Position numbers and translations under genes: made by a program
Shown here: positions 1 through 8,267 of the stretch, piece after piece
How positions within the stretch are numbered: position 1 is the stretch's first letter
Layout of the letters: each line of letters opens with the position of its first letter
NCBI GenBank assembly: GCA_900315435.1
Contig: OMYY01000020.1
Location: 1 to 47,658, forward strand
Length of the DNA: 47,658 nt
Source: an uncultured Spirochaetaceae bacterium
Lineage (GTDB): Bacteria > Spirochaetota > Spirochaetia > Sphaerochaetales > Sphaerochaetaceae
Direction: 5' to 3'
Notes under the pieces: model-generated
What the model saw: the letters and a program-made list of their open reading frames with translations, nothing else
What the model was told of the DNA's origin: nothing
Databases searched by the model: none

Positions 1-88
1 CGGGGCATCGCTGCCCCTCCCGCTCGACTTGCATGCTTAAGACGCGCCGCCAGCGTTCGTTCTGAGCCAGGATCGAACTCTCCGTCAT
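1..88 (-). rRNA. rrs: 16S ribosomal RNA, 5' end only (cut by window edge)
   Basis: The reverse complement contains the universal 27F-type segment AGAGTTCGATCCTGGCTCAG at 62-81, followed by the conserved GAACGCTGGCGGC and GCATGCAAGTCGAGCGG stretches. Aligning the 27F segment to E. coli position 8 puts the mature 5' end near 88. Only about 88 bases are present. The rest lies beyond the left edge, which suits a contig broken inside an rRNA operon. The sequence GCGTCTTAAGCATGCAAG after the GCTGGCGGC block resembles spirochaete 16S genes; this assignment is from memory, not from a search. Confidence 0.96.
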
Positions 89-360
89 TGCTTGTCCGGA
101 GGCCGAAGCCCCCGGAACGCAATCTACCTCAAATCCAACCAAGACCTTCCTCGAACTACCTCTCTGGCTGACATACTCAACCTTCATTCTCGTTCTTTGT
201 TCGGAATTGACTAGAAAACTCCTCACAAGTTTCCACTAACTCCCTTTCAACCAACGATATACATCATCGTCAAAAGGCTATCTTCTCTTCCCTTCATCTA
301 TAAACTGTCAAACAACCAGTCGCTCAAGCTTTCGTTAGCTCCCTGCGGCGTGCGATATGT
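89..360 (-). other. 16S rRNA leader, no gene
   Basis: About 270 bases lie between the predicted rRNA promoter and the mature 16S 5' end. No open reading frame or tRNA is visible. It is best read as the transcribed rRNA leader, which normally carries antitermination and processing signals. I could not identify these precisely. Confidence 0.6.
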
Positions 361-420
361 AACATACTAAAAAGCCCCTAAATCTGTCAATACCGCCCAT
401 CTTTTTTCTGAAAAAATTTT
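361..420 (-). promoter_or_regulatory. rRNA operon promoter with A/T-rich upstream element
   Basis: Read on the minus strand, a consensus -35 TTGACA (385-390) is followed 18 bases later by TATGTT (361-366). Immediately upstream, at about 400-420, are phased A and T tracts (AAAATTTTTTCAGAAAAAAG), resembling an UP element of strong rRNA promoters. The tracts overlap the stop codon of the preceding glpP gene, so the rRNA promoter abuts the end of that operon. Confidence 0.75.
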
Positions 421-992
421 TAAAGAGACCAAAGTTCACGTTTTGTGGTTGAAATTGCGCAGGAACCGCCCCGCAGGGCTTCCAGAATCTCTTTTTTTGT
501 CCGGATCAACCCGCCTGCAACCAAGGGGACCTCGCTGACCACATGGAGTTCATCAATGATTCCGGTCAAAAGTCCCGGCATCACCTCCAGAAAGTCAGGA
601 CGGAAATTTCGCAACTGGCTCTTGGTGTTCTCCAAGGCCATGGAATCGACGATGAAGGTACGCTGCCCGGCAATGAGACCAAGCTCATGGGCACGACGGA
701 CCAGAGGTTGTTTGGTGCTGATGATCCCATCGGCCTTGGTCTCATGCTTGATGTAGTCCACGGCCACAGGGTCACGGCCCAATCCCTCGACCAGATCGAC
801 ATGGACAATGGCCGTCTTTCCGGAAGCCTTGATCCGCTGCACCTCGCTGGCGATGGTAAGCAGGGATCCGTAAAGGATGAACACGATAGAACTGGAACTC
901 GACAAGGCGGCATCCAAAAGCTCGTCGCTCTTGACTGCCGCGACAATCGGGCTGCCAGCAAACATATCGAGAATTTCCTGCACGCGGCTCAC
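420..992 (-). CDS. glpP: Glycerol-3-phosphate-responsive antiterminator GlpP
   Basis: The 190-residue protein matches the G3P antiterminator family (Pfam G3P_antiterm) over its full length. It has the TIM-barrel-like HVDLVEGLGRD segment near residues 64-74, the ADGIISTK segment near 88-95 and the late VAGGLIRTKKEI segment. The family binds glycerol-3-phosphate and then leader RNA, preventing termination upstream of glycerol catabolic genes. The start overlaps the preceding hydrolase gene by 4 bases. GlpP is the last gene of the importer operon, so its supply would rise with uptake. A strong terminator hairpin in the glpA leader at 12143-12193 is the obvious candidate target in this window. 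Family assignment is secure; the target is inference. Confidence 0.9.
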   Translation of the reverse strand: MSRVQEILDMFAGSPIVAAVKSDELLDAALSSSSSIVFILYGSLLTIASEVQRIKASGKTAIVHVDLVEGLGRDPVAVDYIKHETKADGIISTKQPLVRRAHELGLIAGQRTFIVDSMALENTKSQLRNFRPDFLEVMPGLLTGIIDELHVVSEVPLVAGGLIRTKKEILEALRGGSCAISTTKRELWSL

Positions 993-1933
993 TGCTGTCC
1001 ACCTTTCTCCACCCAGCTATCATATTGGGTCTCCACAGCCAGATCGTGGTTCTTGCCCATCTCCACCTTCACCAACCCGTTGAAATTGGTATGGTAGAAG
1101 GTCGCCCCTCTCTTCAGATAGGATTTGTAGACACTCATGCTCCCCATGACGTCGTTCATCGCGACGACTACCGTGGGCCTGACCGCCTTGACCCAAGGAA
1201 GGATGTTGCTCGTATCGATGCCATGATGGTCTGCCTTGGCAAGGTCCGCCTTCAGCTTGTCCGGATGCTTTTCCAGAACCTCCTGCTCGCCACTTCGATA
1301 CAGGTCCCCCGCAAACAGGGCGACCGAATCCCCATAGGTGATGCGCAGCACCATCGAGCTGTTGTTGATGAAGGCGGTGTCCAACTGCCCGGACGGAGGG
1401 TTGATGTCTCCTTGGGCAGGTCCCAGCACCTCGACATGGACCTGGCCACCCAAATCGAACGCATCTCCATCCGCGAGGTACCCGAGGGGAATCCGTTTCT
1501 TCTCGACCGTATCAGCGAAGGCCTGGGTATATCGGGTATGGTACTCCAGGCGCGTCCGGAAGACCTGCCCGATATCGACGGCGTCGGCAACCTCCGGAAA
1601 GGCGCCGAGGTGATCGATATGGGGATGGGAATTGACAAACACATCAATCCTTGTCAGTCCAAGAGCATGAAGCAGATCGACCACGTCCCGCCCTGAAGCC
1701 GGGTGCCCGCAGTCAATCAGCATGGTCGCCCCATCGGGCGCTACCACCAAGGTGGCGTCACCACTCTTGTCCGGACTATCCTTCGGAACGTCGAGGTCGA
1801 TGAAATAGAAGACAACCTTTCCATCGGTCGCGGAGCTCCTGGTCAAGTCTGCATACCGGTCCACCTCCGCGGTGGCACCCCAAAGGGCGCCGCAGAGAAG
1901 CAGGAGCAACAGGACAAGCGGATGGCGACGCAT
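989..1933 (-). CDS. Secreted metallo-beta-lactamase-fold hydrolase (ComEC-like domain)
   Basis: The 314-residue protein begins with a clear signal peptide (Leu-rich core, cleavage probably after Ala-Thr-Ala near residue 22). An MBL-fold domain follows. Metal-binding signatures are NSHPHIDHLGAF (HxHxDH type, near 100-110), FAGDLYRSGE and KADHHG. This pattern is typical of stand-alone relatives of the ComEC/Rec2 C-terminal domain, some of which act on nucleic acids or phosphodiesters. It follows the glycerophosphodiesterase gene by 3 bases and overlaps glpP by 4, so all three are co-translated. Context suggests a role with phosphate esters, but the substrate cannot be read from the sequence. 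Confidence 0.75.
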   Translation of the reverse strand: MRRHPLVLLLLLLCGALWGATAEVDRYADLTRSSATDGKVVFYFIDLDVPKDSPDKSGDATLVVAPDGATMLIDCGHPASGRDVVDLLHALGLTRIDVFVNSHPHIDHLGAFPEVADAVDIGQVFRTRLEYHTRYTQAFADTVEKKRIPLGYLADGDAFDLGGQVHVEVLGPAQGDINPPSGQLDTAFINNSSMVLRITYGDSVALFAGDLYRSGEQEVLEKHPDKLKADLAKADHHGIDTSNILPWVKAVRPTVVVAMNDVMGSMSVYKSYLKRGATFYHTNFNGLVKVEMGKNHDLAVETQYDSWVEKGGQQ

Positions 1934-1936
1934 AGG

Positions 1937-2671
1937 TTACAGTCCCAGTCCGCGCACGTAGGCACGGCATACTGTCGGGAAGTTGGTGATCACCCCTCGC
2001 ACGCCCCAGCGCTGGAGCTTCTCAAGTTCGCACATTCCGTTGACCGTCCAGACATTCATCAGGATCCCATGGTCGTGGATTTCCTTGACCTTCTCGTCGT
2101 CCAAGGCCTCGTAGCTCGGGTGATAGAACTCGAAGCCGAACTTCTTGCAGTAGAAACCGGCATTGACGATGCCATTCTTTCCCACAAGCGCGCCAACCGG
2201 TATTTCCGGGCAAATCTGTTTGGCGTTGACCAGAGAAAGGTGGTTGAACGAGCTGAACATCACCTTCCCCACCAACTGGTATTTCTCCAGAATATCGATT
2301 GTCTTCTGCTCGATATCAGGATAGTAGACGATTCCCGTCTTCAGCTCGATGTTGGTCACCACCGGCTGTCCGGACGCCCACTCGCAGTATTCCTCGAACG
2401 AAGGAATGCGCTGGGAGGAAAACTGGCCGTTCCCTGCCTTGGATGCGTCCAGTTTCTGAATCTCCTTCAAGGTATAGTCGCGCACATTGCCCACGCCGTC
2501 GGTCGTACGGTCGACCCTCTCGTCGTGGATCACCACCACCTGGTGGTCTTTGGTCAGCTGGACATCCAGCTCGATCTCGTCAGTCTTCGCCTCGACCGCC
2601 TTCTGGAAAGAAAGCATCGTGTTTTCGGGGTAGCAACCGCTGTATCCCCGATGAGCGACAATCGTCATCAT
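1937..2671 (-). CDS. ugpQ: Glycerophosphodiester phosphodiesterase
   Basis: The 244-residue protein has the GDPD signatures: IVAHRGYSGCYPENT at the N-terminus (catalytic His and Arg, then Glu-Asn), EIELDVQLTKD (metal-binding Glu and Asp) and VIHDERVDRTTDG. It hydrolyses glycerophosphodiesters to sn-glycerol-3-phosphate and an alcohol. There is no signal peptide, so it is cytoplasmic like UgpQ rather than periplasmic GlpQ. Two ATG codons are adjacent; a GAGGTG Shine-Dalgarno sits about 8 bases upstream. It lies 22 bases after the second permease gene, which marks the importer as a glycerophosphodiester/G3P system. Confidence 0.92.
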   Translation of the reverse strand: MMTIVAHRGYSGCYPENTMLSFQKAVEAKTDEIELDVQLTKDHQVVVIHDERVDRTTDGVGNVRDYTLKEIQKLDASKAGNGQFSSQRIPSFEEYCEWASGQPVVTNIELKTGIVYYPDIEQKTIDILEKYQLVGKVMFSSFNHLSLVNAKQICPEIPVGALVGKNGIVNAGFYCKKFGFEFYHPSYEALDDEKVKEIHDHGILMNVWTVNGMCELEKLQRWGVRGVITNFPTVCRAYVRGLGL

Positions 2672-2693
2672 GATTCCACACCTCGATTGCAGC

Positions 2694-3572
2694 TTATTTC
2701 ATCGCTGCCTTGCTATAGCCCGTAAGCATATACTTTTGGAAGATAAAAAACACTATCACCACCGGCAAAATCGCCATGACCGCGCCTGCCATGATCTCGT
2801 GGTTGTTCATCGTGTCCTGACCGGCGAACGTCTCCTTCAGCTTGGCAAGGCCGACGGTAAGCACCCGGTGGCTCTCCTCCTTGGCGATGATCTTTGGCCA
2901 GAAATAGTTGTTCCAGCCGCTGGTGAAGGTCACCAACGTGACGGTGAACAACGTCGACTTACACATCGGAGTCAGGATCTTGACGATGATGCCGACCTTT
3001 CCCACCCCGTCGATCTTTGCCGCGTCGATGTAGCTGTCATCAATAGCCATGAAGGATTGGCGAAGCATGAAGATATAGTAGGGGCTGACCGCGCTGGGCA
3101 GGATCAGGCCGAGATAGGTGTCGGTCAGGTGGAGCCGGGCGAACATGATGTAGATGGGGATGAAGGTGACCTGGATGGGAATCATCAGGGCGCCAAGCAC
3201 CACCAGGAACAAGGTGTTCTTGTACCGGAACTCTCCCTTGGAGAACCCATAGGCGGCGAAGATGCCGGTGACGATCTCGCCGAACATGATGCCGGCGGTC
3301 ATGATGATCGTGTTCAGATAGTATTTGCCGAAGTTGACCTTCTGCATCACGTGCAGATAGTTCTCGAAATGGAACTCATGCGGCCAGAAGGTCGGAATCA
3401 GCCGGAGCACCTCGTCCTGACTCTTCACGCTGCTGATCAGCATCCAATAGAGAGGAAAGAGCGCCACCAAGGTGACGACAATCGCCATCACATACTGGAG
3501 CACGGTGAAAAAACGCCTCCTGCGGATGGCGCGGATTTCCAATTCATGCAGTGATTCTGTTCTCTTGTTCAT
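2694..3572 (-). CDS. ugpE: ABC transporter permease, UgpE/MalG type
   Basis: A six-helix inner-membrane permease of the binding-protein-dependent family. The first membrane segment is preceded by a charged Arg-rich N-terminus. The EAA loop is near residues 190-210 (DAAKIDGVGKVGI). The start is taken at ATG 3572, which has an AAAGGA ribosome site. A longer frame to 3599 has no support. It pairs with the upstream permease to form the channel of a glycerol-phosphate or sugar importer. The name rests on family and on the linked glycerophosphodiesterase; a sugar substrate cannot be excluded. No ATPase gene is present in the operon. Confidence 0.85.
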   Translation of the reverse strand: MNKRTESLHELEIRAIRRRRFFTVLQYVMAIVVTLVALFPLYWMLISSVKSQDEVLRLIPTFWPHEFHFENYLHVMQKVNFGKYYLNTIIMTAGIMFGEIVTGIFAAYGFSKGEFRYKNTLFLVVLGALMIPIQVTFIPIYIMFARLHLTDTYLGLILPSAVSPYYIFMLRQSFMAIDDSYIDAAKIDGVGKVGIIVKILTPMCKSTLFTVTLVTFTSGWNNYFWPKIIAKEESHRVLTVGLAKLKETFAGQDTMNNHEIMAGAVMAILPVVIVFFIFQKYMLTGYSKAAMK

Positions 3573-3588
3573 ATTTCCTTTCCACCCC

Positions 3589-4488
3589 TCAGGACTCATA
3601 ATTTACCCTGCCACGGCTGATACGCATGGTGGCGGCAGTGCACAAGAGCAGCAACAGGAAAAAGGCAAGCGCCATCGTCGCCGCGCGGTCCATGCGGAAA
3701 TCCACCATGGCGTACTGGTAGATCTTGTAGACGAACACTTCGGTCGACCGGTATGGTCCGCCACCGGTCAAGATATCGATGCTCTGGAAAACCTTCATCG
3801 AGGAGAGGAACGTGGTCACAAAGAGGAAGAGCGTGGTCGGGGTGAGAAGCGGCAGGGTAATCAGGCGCAGACTCTGCCAGTAGGTGGCTCCGTCCAGCTC
3901 GGCAGCCTCGTAGTAGTCCTTGCTGATGGCGCGCATGGCGGCCAAATAGATGATCATGCCGTAGCCGATGGCCCGCCAGCCGGTGAGCATCAGGACGCTG
4001 AGCATGGCCGTGTGGCTGTCCTGCAGCCAGTCGACCGGCCTAAAACCCATCCGGGTAAGGAAATAGTTGAAAACGCCGTACTGGGTGTTCAGCATCCACA
4101 GGAAAACCACTGCCGCGCTGCTCATGGCGACATACTTCGGCATGAAGACGACCGCACGCATGACACTGTAGCCGTGATGTTCCGTATTGAAAATCAACGC
4201 GAGGACCAAACCGCCAAACAGGGTGATCAGGATCTCACCGCAGGAGTAGATGATCGTCGCCTTCAGAGAATTCAGAAGATATTTGGTTCCAGATCCGGTG
4301 AAAAGCCATTTCCAGTTCTTGAAGCCCACATATTTATAGGAGTCGTTCAGCAGGTTCCAGTTGGTGAAGCTGATCTGGATGAGCCTCACAATCGGCCAGT
4401 AGGTAAAAACAAGAATCAGAACCAAAGCGGGGACGGTGCACCCGAAATCCTTCAGATGGTCAAGCGTCCGGGGTTTGATTGATTTCAT
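3589..4488 (-). CDS. ugpA: ABC transporter permease, UgpA/MalF type
   Basis: A permease of about 299 residues with six predicted membrane helices and the EAA motif YYEAAELDGATYWQ. The start at ATG 4488 has an AAGGAGAT site five bases upstream. The open frame continues to 4563 but crosses the intercistronic hairpin, so the longer start is rejected. It is the first permease after the binding-protein gene and the partner of the one ending at 2694. The pair belongs to the CUT1 (carbohydrate uptake 1) group, which also includes the glycerol-3-phosphate importer UgpBAEC. Confidence 0.85.
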   Translation of the reverse strand: MKSIKPRTLDHLKDFGCTVPALVLILVFTYWPIVRLIQISFTNWNLLNDSYKYVGFKNWKWLFTGSGTKYLLNSLKATIIYSCGEILITLFGGLVLALIFNTEHHGYSVMRAVVFMPKYVAMSSAAVVFLWMLNTQYGVFNYFLTRMGFRPVDWLQDSHTAMLSVLMLTGWRAIGYGMIIYLAAMRAISKDYYEAAELDGATYWQSLRLITLPLLTPTTLFLFVTTFLSSMKVFQSIDILTGGGPYRSTEVFVYKIYQYAMVDFRMDRAATMALAFFLLLLLCTAATMRISRGRVNYES

Positions 4489-4527
4489 AAGGAATCTCCT
4501 TGTCGTCAAAGCACACAACGTATACAA

Positions 4528-4557
4528 GAGGGGTACCAACAAGCGCTGGTACCCCTC
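4528..4557 (-). repeat. Intercistronic hairpin between binding protein and permease
   Basis: A perfect 11-bp inverted repeat, GAGGGGTACCA at 4528-4538 and its complement at 4547-4557, encloses an 8-base loop. It lies between the stop of the solute-binding-protein gene (4571) and the start of the first permease (4488). No long T run follows on the minus strand. It is better read as a partial terminator or 3'-end stabiliser that keeps binding-protein mRNA in excess over permease mRNA. Confidence 0.7.
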
Positions 4558-4570
4558 GGGCAATCACCTC

Positions 4571-5905
4571 TTACTGCAGACTGTCTTCAAGAGCCTCGTT
4601 GATCTCCTCCGCCATCTGGTCGATGTTCTTATCCACGGGCTTTCCCTCGTTGTAGAACTGGGAGAGATAGCTCATCCAGATGGATGCAAGCTGGTTCCAA
4701 CCGGGATGCTGGATGCGCGGATAGATGTTGTCCAGGTTGTCGAAGATGCACTTGAACGCCGGTTTCTTGGCAAGGAACGCCTTGCCCTCTTCGGTCTCGA
4801 GCACGCTCTTGCGGGTCGGCATGTACCCGGTACCCTCAGCCCACTTCATGTTGACTTCCTTGCTGCACAGATAGGAAAGGAACTGCCAGGCGGCATTCTT
4901 GGTCTGCTGGTCGTTCTTGGCCGGAATCAGCAAGACGCATCCGCCGATTTCCTGCTTGCGGGTATCGGATGCGGGGAACCATGCCATGCCGACCTCGAAG
5001 TCCTTGCATCGGTCAACATAGGTGTTGTACAGCGAGCTGGTATGCAGGACGCTGAAAGCCTTCTGCTCGATAAAGGCCTGGCGCATGTTGGCGGAAGCGC
5101 CCTTGCCGGTGGCAAAGTATGCCTGTCCCTTCTTCATCCAGCCTCCGATCGCCTTGGTGGTCGCCACGGCGGCGGGACCGTTCAAGTCGGTGGTCTTCCG
5201 GTCAGGATTGATGATGTTGACGCCGTTGTTCAGGAAGAAGGTCTCGAAATACCACTGGTCCCATCCGGGAACGACGGTGCCCCATACCTTCGTCGAGCCG
5301 TCGGCGTTATACTCGGTGACCTTCTCAAGGAAGGAATCCATATCCTTGAAATACGTAGGAATGGTGATGCCCTTCGCGTCGGCCATCGTCTTGTTGTAGT
5401 ACATGATCTGCGTGGAAATCAGGAACGGGAGGGAAACCTGCTTGTCCTCGTACGACGAGGCCTTGATCATACCTTCACCGAAGTCATCGATGTCGAATCC
5501 GGTTGCCTTGATGTAGGGATTCAGGTCCTCGCACAGGCCGGCCGCGCCATACTGGGCGACGTAGGGAGTGTTGGCGACGACCAGAGCGGGAAGCCCCTGC
5601 CCGGCGGCCTGGGCCGCGACCAGCGTCTCGTTGACAGTGCTGTAATTGCCGATATATTCGGCCTTGACCTTGATCTTGTCCTGTTTGGTGTTGAAGTTGT
5701 TGACAATCTCGTCGATCAGCGGCTGGTATTGGTTCTCCAGCGCATGCCACCAGGTAATCTCAATCGGCGCGGTCACTTCGTACTTGCTTGCGTCGTTCGC
5801 GGCGGCCTTGGGAGCGGCTTCCTTGCCACCTTGGGCGAACAAACCACCAGCGACCATGCTCGTAGCCAAAAAGGCAAGCATACTCCGTCTCATCAACTGT
5901 TTCAT
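4571..5905 (-). CDS. ugpB: ABC transporter solute-binding protein, UgpB-like
   Basis: A 444-residue family 1 extracellular solute-binding protein. The signal peptide starts with Lys/Arg-rich residues and ends around GGLFAQGGKEAAP, with no lipobox cysteine. Mature features include the ITWWHALENQYQPLIDEIV opening, typical of UgpB and sugar-binding proteins, and AKKPAFKCIFDNL/QHPGWNQ near the C-terminus. The start at 5905 has AGGAGG six bases upstream. The longer open frame to 6139 runs through the promoter region and is rejected. It is the first gene of the importer operon and is transcribed divergently from the LacI regulator. Binding of glycerol-3-phosphate or glycerophosphodiesters is inferred from ugpQ. 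Confidence 0.87.
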   Translation of the reverse strand: MKQLMRRSMLAFLATSMVAGGLFAQGGKEAAPKAAANDASKYEVTAPIEITWWHALENQYQPLIDEIVNNFNTKQDKIKVKAEYIGNYSTVNETLVAAQAAGQGLPALVVANTPYVAQYGAAGLCEDLNPYIKATGFDIDDFGEGMIKASSYEDKQVSLPFLISTQIMYYNKTMADAKGITIPTYFKDMDSFLEKVTEYNADGSTKVWGTVVPGWDQWYFETFFLNNGVNIINPDRKTTDLNGPAAVATTKAIGGWMKKGQAYFATGKGASANMRQAFIEQKAFSVLHTSSLYNTYVDRCKDFEVGMAWFPASDTRKQEIGGCVLLIPAKNDQQTKNAAWQFLSYLCSKEVNMKWAEGTGYMPTRKSVLETEEGKAFLAKKPAFKCIFDNLDNIYPRIQHPGWNQLASIWMSYLSQFYNEGKPVDKNIDQMAEEINEALEDSLQ

Positions 5906-5946
5906 ATTCCCTCCTTTTGGAAATTTCAACAATATTAACTTACGTC

Positions 5947-5986
5947 CATGCATGTGTAGGTTATGCGTGAAAATGGATGATGTCAA
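5947..5986 (-). promoter_or_regulatory. Promoter of the ugp-like operon
   Basis: On the minus strand a perfect -35 TTGACA (5981-5986) is followed after 17 bases by a weak -10, TAACCT (5958-5963). Just downstream, near the predicted start of transcription, is the 8-bp palindrome CATGCATG (5947-5954), a possible operator for the divergent LacI protein. On the other side of the divergent region TTCCTTGC occurs twice in direct orientation (6021-6028 and 6034-6041). The operator is a guess; no LacI-type CG-centred palindrome is obvious. Confidence 0.5.
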
Positions 5987-6071
5987 TTTATTTTTGCGAT
6001 TAGAGGCATCATAATGTGTATTCCTTGCATAATTTCCTTGCTTTTTTAAGTAAAAATTGTTTAATGGAAGT

Positions 6072-7103
6072 ATGAGGAAACGACCAACCCTTTCGATGAT
6101 TTCGGAACAAACCGGGCTTTCCACTGCCGCCGTCAGCATGATTCTCAGCGGGAAGCAGGCCCATCGGTTCTCCCAAGAGTCAGTCGACCGGGTCTGGGAA
6201 TGCGCACGCGAAATAGGCTATGAGAACAGGAACGCCAAGCGCAATATCGTCCTTATCGTCTGCCCGTCGGTCATCAACCCGTACTATGCCACGCTGTTGC
6301 AAGGCATCGAGCTGAAGGCCCAGGAAGCGGGCTTCTGCACGCTGATCTGCAACACCTACTGGGACCTGCGCAGGGAAAAGGCAATCGTCGACATCGTAGC
6401 CGACCCCCGTATCTGCGGGACGATTTTCGCCATGGCGCCCCAACAACCGGAAATCGCCGCCAAAATCGCCAGGAAACTGCCGCTGGTCGTTGTCGCCGAC
6501 AAGGGCACGGCACCAAAGCTGGATACCGTAGAGGTGAGCAACTTCGACGCGGGCAAGCTGATGGGACGCCATCTGCTCTCCCTGGGGCACACCCATATCG
6601 CATACCTCTCCACCAGTCTGAACAGGCAGCATTCCAGCAGGCTCCTTCGTCTGGAAGGACTCAGGAATGTCTATCAGGGGAAAGGCGTCATCGAGTTGCT
6701 CACCAAGGACATCGACTCCAGCAGGGAGCTCTCCACCGTCGAAATCGAGCATACTACAGGCATGCAGCTGGCACATGAGCTTCTGGAGGCTCATCCCGAG
6801 GTGACCGCCGTGGTGGCGGTCAACGACATGGTCGGATATGGGGTGATGGACGGCCTGGCCCAAGAGGGCAAGCGCATCCCGCAAGACTACAGCGTCGCCG
6901 GTTTCGACAACATCTACCCCTCGCAGTTCCATGGGGTTGACCTGACAACGGTGGACCACTACATCAACCTGCGCGGACAATGCGCATTCCAGCTGCTCAA
7001 ACGGAAACTGGACGGGGCATCGGACCTGGCTGTCACCCACATGGAATTCCAGAACAAGCTGATTGTCAGACAGACGACCGCAGCTCCAAGACCGCACCTC
7101 TGA
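6072..7103 (+). CDS. LacI-family transcriptional regulator
   Basis: A 343-residue regulator. The N-terminal helix-turn-helix is TLSMISEQTGLSTAAVSMIL (residues 6-25), followed by a LacI hinge and a type I periplasmic-binding-like sensor from about residue 58. The sensor shows NPYYATLLQGIE, GRHLLSLGHTHIAYL and VAVNDMVGYGVMDGL. It is divergent from the ugp-like operon, 166 bases from ugpB, and most likely controls it in response to the imported solute. A TTG start at 6057 in frame is also possible; neither start has a strong ribosome site. Its 3' end overlaps the convergent DUF624 gene by 38 bases. Confidence 0.9.
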   Translation: MRKRPTLSMISEQTGLSTAAVSMILSGKQAHRFSQESVDRVWECAREIGYENRNAKRNIVLIVCPSVINPYYATLLQGIELKAQEAGFCTLICNTYWDLRREKAIVDIVADPRICGTIFAMAPQQPEIAAKIARKLPLVVVADKGTAPKLDTVEVSNFDAGKLMGRHLLSLGHTHIAYLSTSLNRQHSSRLLRLEGLRNVYQGKGVIELLTKDIDSSRELSTVEIEHTTGMQLAHELLEAHPEVTAVVAVNDMVGYGVMDGLAQEGKRIPQDYSVAGFDNIYPSQFHGVDLTTVDHYINLRGQCAFQLLKRKLDGASDLAVTHMEFQNKLIVRQTTAAPRPHL

Positions 7104-7689
7104 GCACCATCGACTGCAAAAACAGGGAGAGGGCGAACCAGACGAAGAAAAGGACCGGCAGCCACCAGGTCGCCAGCACCGTCCCGGCCAGCAAAGCGAT
7201 GGAAAGCAACGTCCGCACCGGATATCTGGCAGCCATCGCCAGCGCGTCCCGCACCGCCTTCCCTGCTCCAATGCGGAAGGAAGCCAGCAGGGCATACGAC
7301 CAGACCACTTCGCAAGCGAACAGGAAGACCAGGCAGAGCGCCAGACTATACAACGGAAGCCGGACACAGCCAGGAACCGTCATCCGCCCCACCGCGTACA
7401 GATTCAGATAGAGGATTCCTCCGGCCAGAAGGGTCGCAAGCCACAGGAGGGTGGCGGGAAGAAAGGACCGGGCGAATTCCCGAAAAAACGACCGAAGCGC
7501 ATACCCCTCCGTGCCATCGGCCTGTTTCAGGGTATAGGAAAGCAGGCTGACCGTGGCAGCGCCGCAGGTAAGGACAGGAAGGGAGCAGACCAGCCAGAGG
7601 ATGGCAAGCACGCAGACATCGAAGACCTTGTCCCAAAACACCCAGAAGCTGTTCTCCGGGTCGAACATTCCCTGCCAGTCCATCGCCAT
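7066..7689 (-). CDS. YesL-like DUF624 membrane protein
   Basis: A 207-residue membrane protein with four to five hydrophobic segments (about residues 22-45, 74-98, 110-135, 155-190). It has the family opening in which FWVFWDKVFDVCVLAILWL precedes an LP-x-T-CGA sequence. DUF624 proteins usually sit beside CUT1 sugar importers and have no established biochemical role. It has a GGGGAG ribosome site six bases before ATG 7689. It is divergent from the next gene by only 29 bases and overlaps the LacI gene tail. Association with the nearby glycerol-phosphate importer is inferred from the general DUF624 context. Confidence 0.75.
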   Translation of the reverse strand: MAMDWQGMFDPENSFWVFWDKVFDVCVLAILWLVCSLPVLTCGAATVSLLSYTLKQADGTEGYALRSFFREFARSFLPATLLWLATLLAGGILYLNLYAVGRMTVPGCVRLPLYSLALCLVFLFACEVVWSYALLASFRIGAGKAVRDALAMAARYPVRTLLSIALLAGTVLATWWLPVLFFVWFALSLFLQSMVLRGAVLELRSSV

Positions 7690-7718
7690 TTTCTCCCCTT
7701 TGCCGTATACTGACGCCT

Positions 7719-8267
7719 ATGCGGAAACTCGGAAAACTCCTGCTCTTGCTGCTCGCCCTGGTTCTGACTGCCGACGCCGTCTGGCAGGTGGCCCACCCGG
7801 TCTTCCTGCAAGGCTTCTTCACCAACGACGACTACAACCTCTTCCCTGCCGACGCCATCGAGAAGGAGTATTCCCGCCTGGTCCGAAAGCGCATCAACTT
7901 CGAGGACAGCCTCTACATCGTCTTCGGTTCCTCGGACCAGTTGGTGACCGCCTCGACCAGCAAGATCATGGCCTACCTAGCGGCCAAGGAGCTGGACTTC
8001 GTCGTCTCGACCAAAGAGGTGCTGGAGCACTACGAGGCCGGCCTTTCCATGGTGGACCTCCAGACACTCGTACCGGAACTCTCCCCCTACTTCGTCTACC
8101 GGAAGCAAAGCGACGGCACAGAAAAGGCCGTGGCCTTGGAGATGGGCCAGAGCCGGTTCGTCCAAGGCCGGCATCCTGAAAAACCCTATTACCTCTTCAT
8201 CCCCCGCAACTCGATCCGCACCGAGGCGGCCAGGGATTTCATCAGGTGGGCGTTTCAGGAAAGGTAA
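7719..8267 (+). CDS. Exported protein of unknown function
   Basis: I do not recognise this 182-residue protein. It has a signal peptide or single membrane anchor (LGKLLLLLLALVLTADAVW), then a soluble domain with DFVVSTKEVLEHYEAGLSMV and a C-terminal IPRNSIRTEAARDFIRWAF. The latter resembles the final helices of periplasmic binding proteins. It may be an accessory or reduced binding protein linked to the divergent YesL-like gene. Its end overlaps the convergent HAD phosphatase gene by 13 bases. Codon use is like its neighbours, which supports it being real. Confidence 0.65.
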   Translation: MRKLGKLLLLLLALVLTADAVWQVAHPVFLQGFFTNDDYNLFPADAIEKEYSRLVRKRINFEDSLYIVFGSSDQLVTASTSKIMAYLAAKELDFVVSTKEVLEHYEAGLSMVDLQTLVPELSPYFVYRKQSDGTEKAVALEMGQSRFVQGRHPEKPYYLFIPRNSIRTEAARDFIRWAFQER

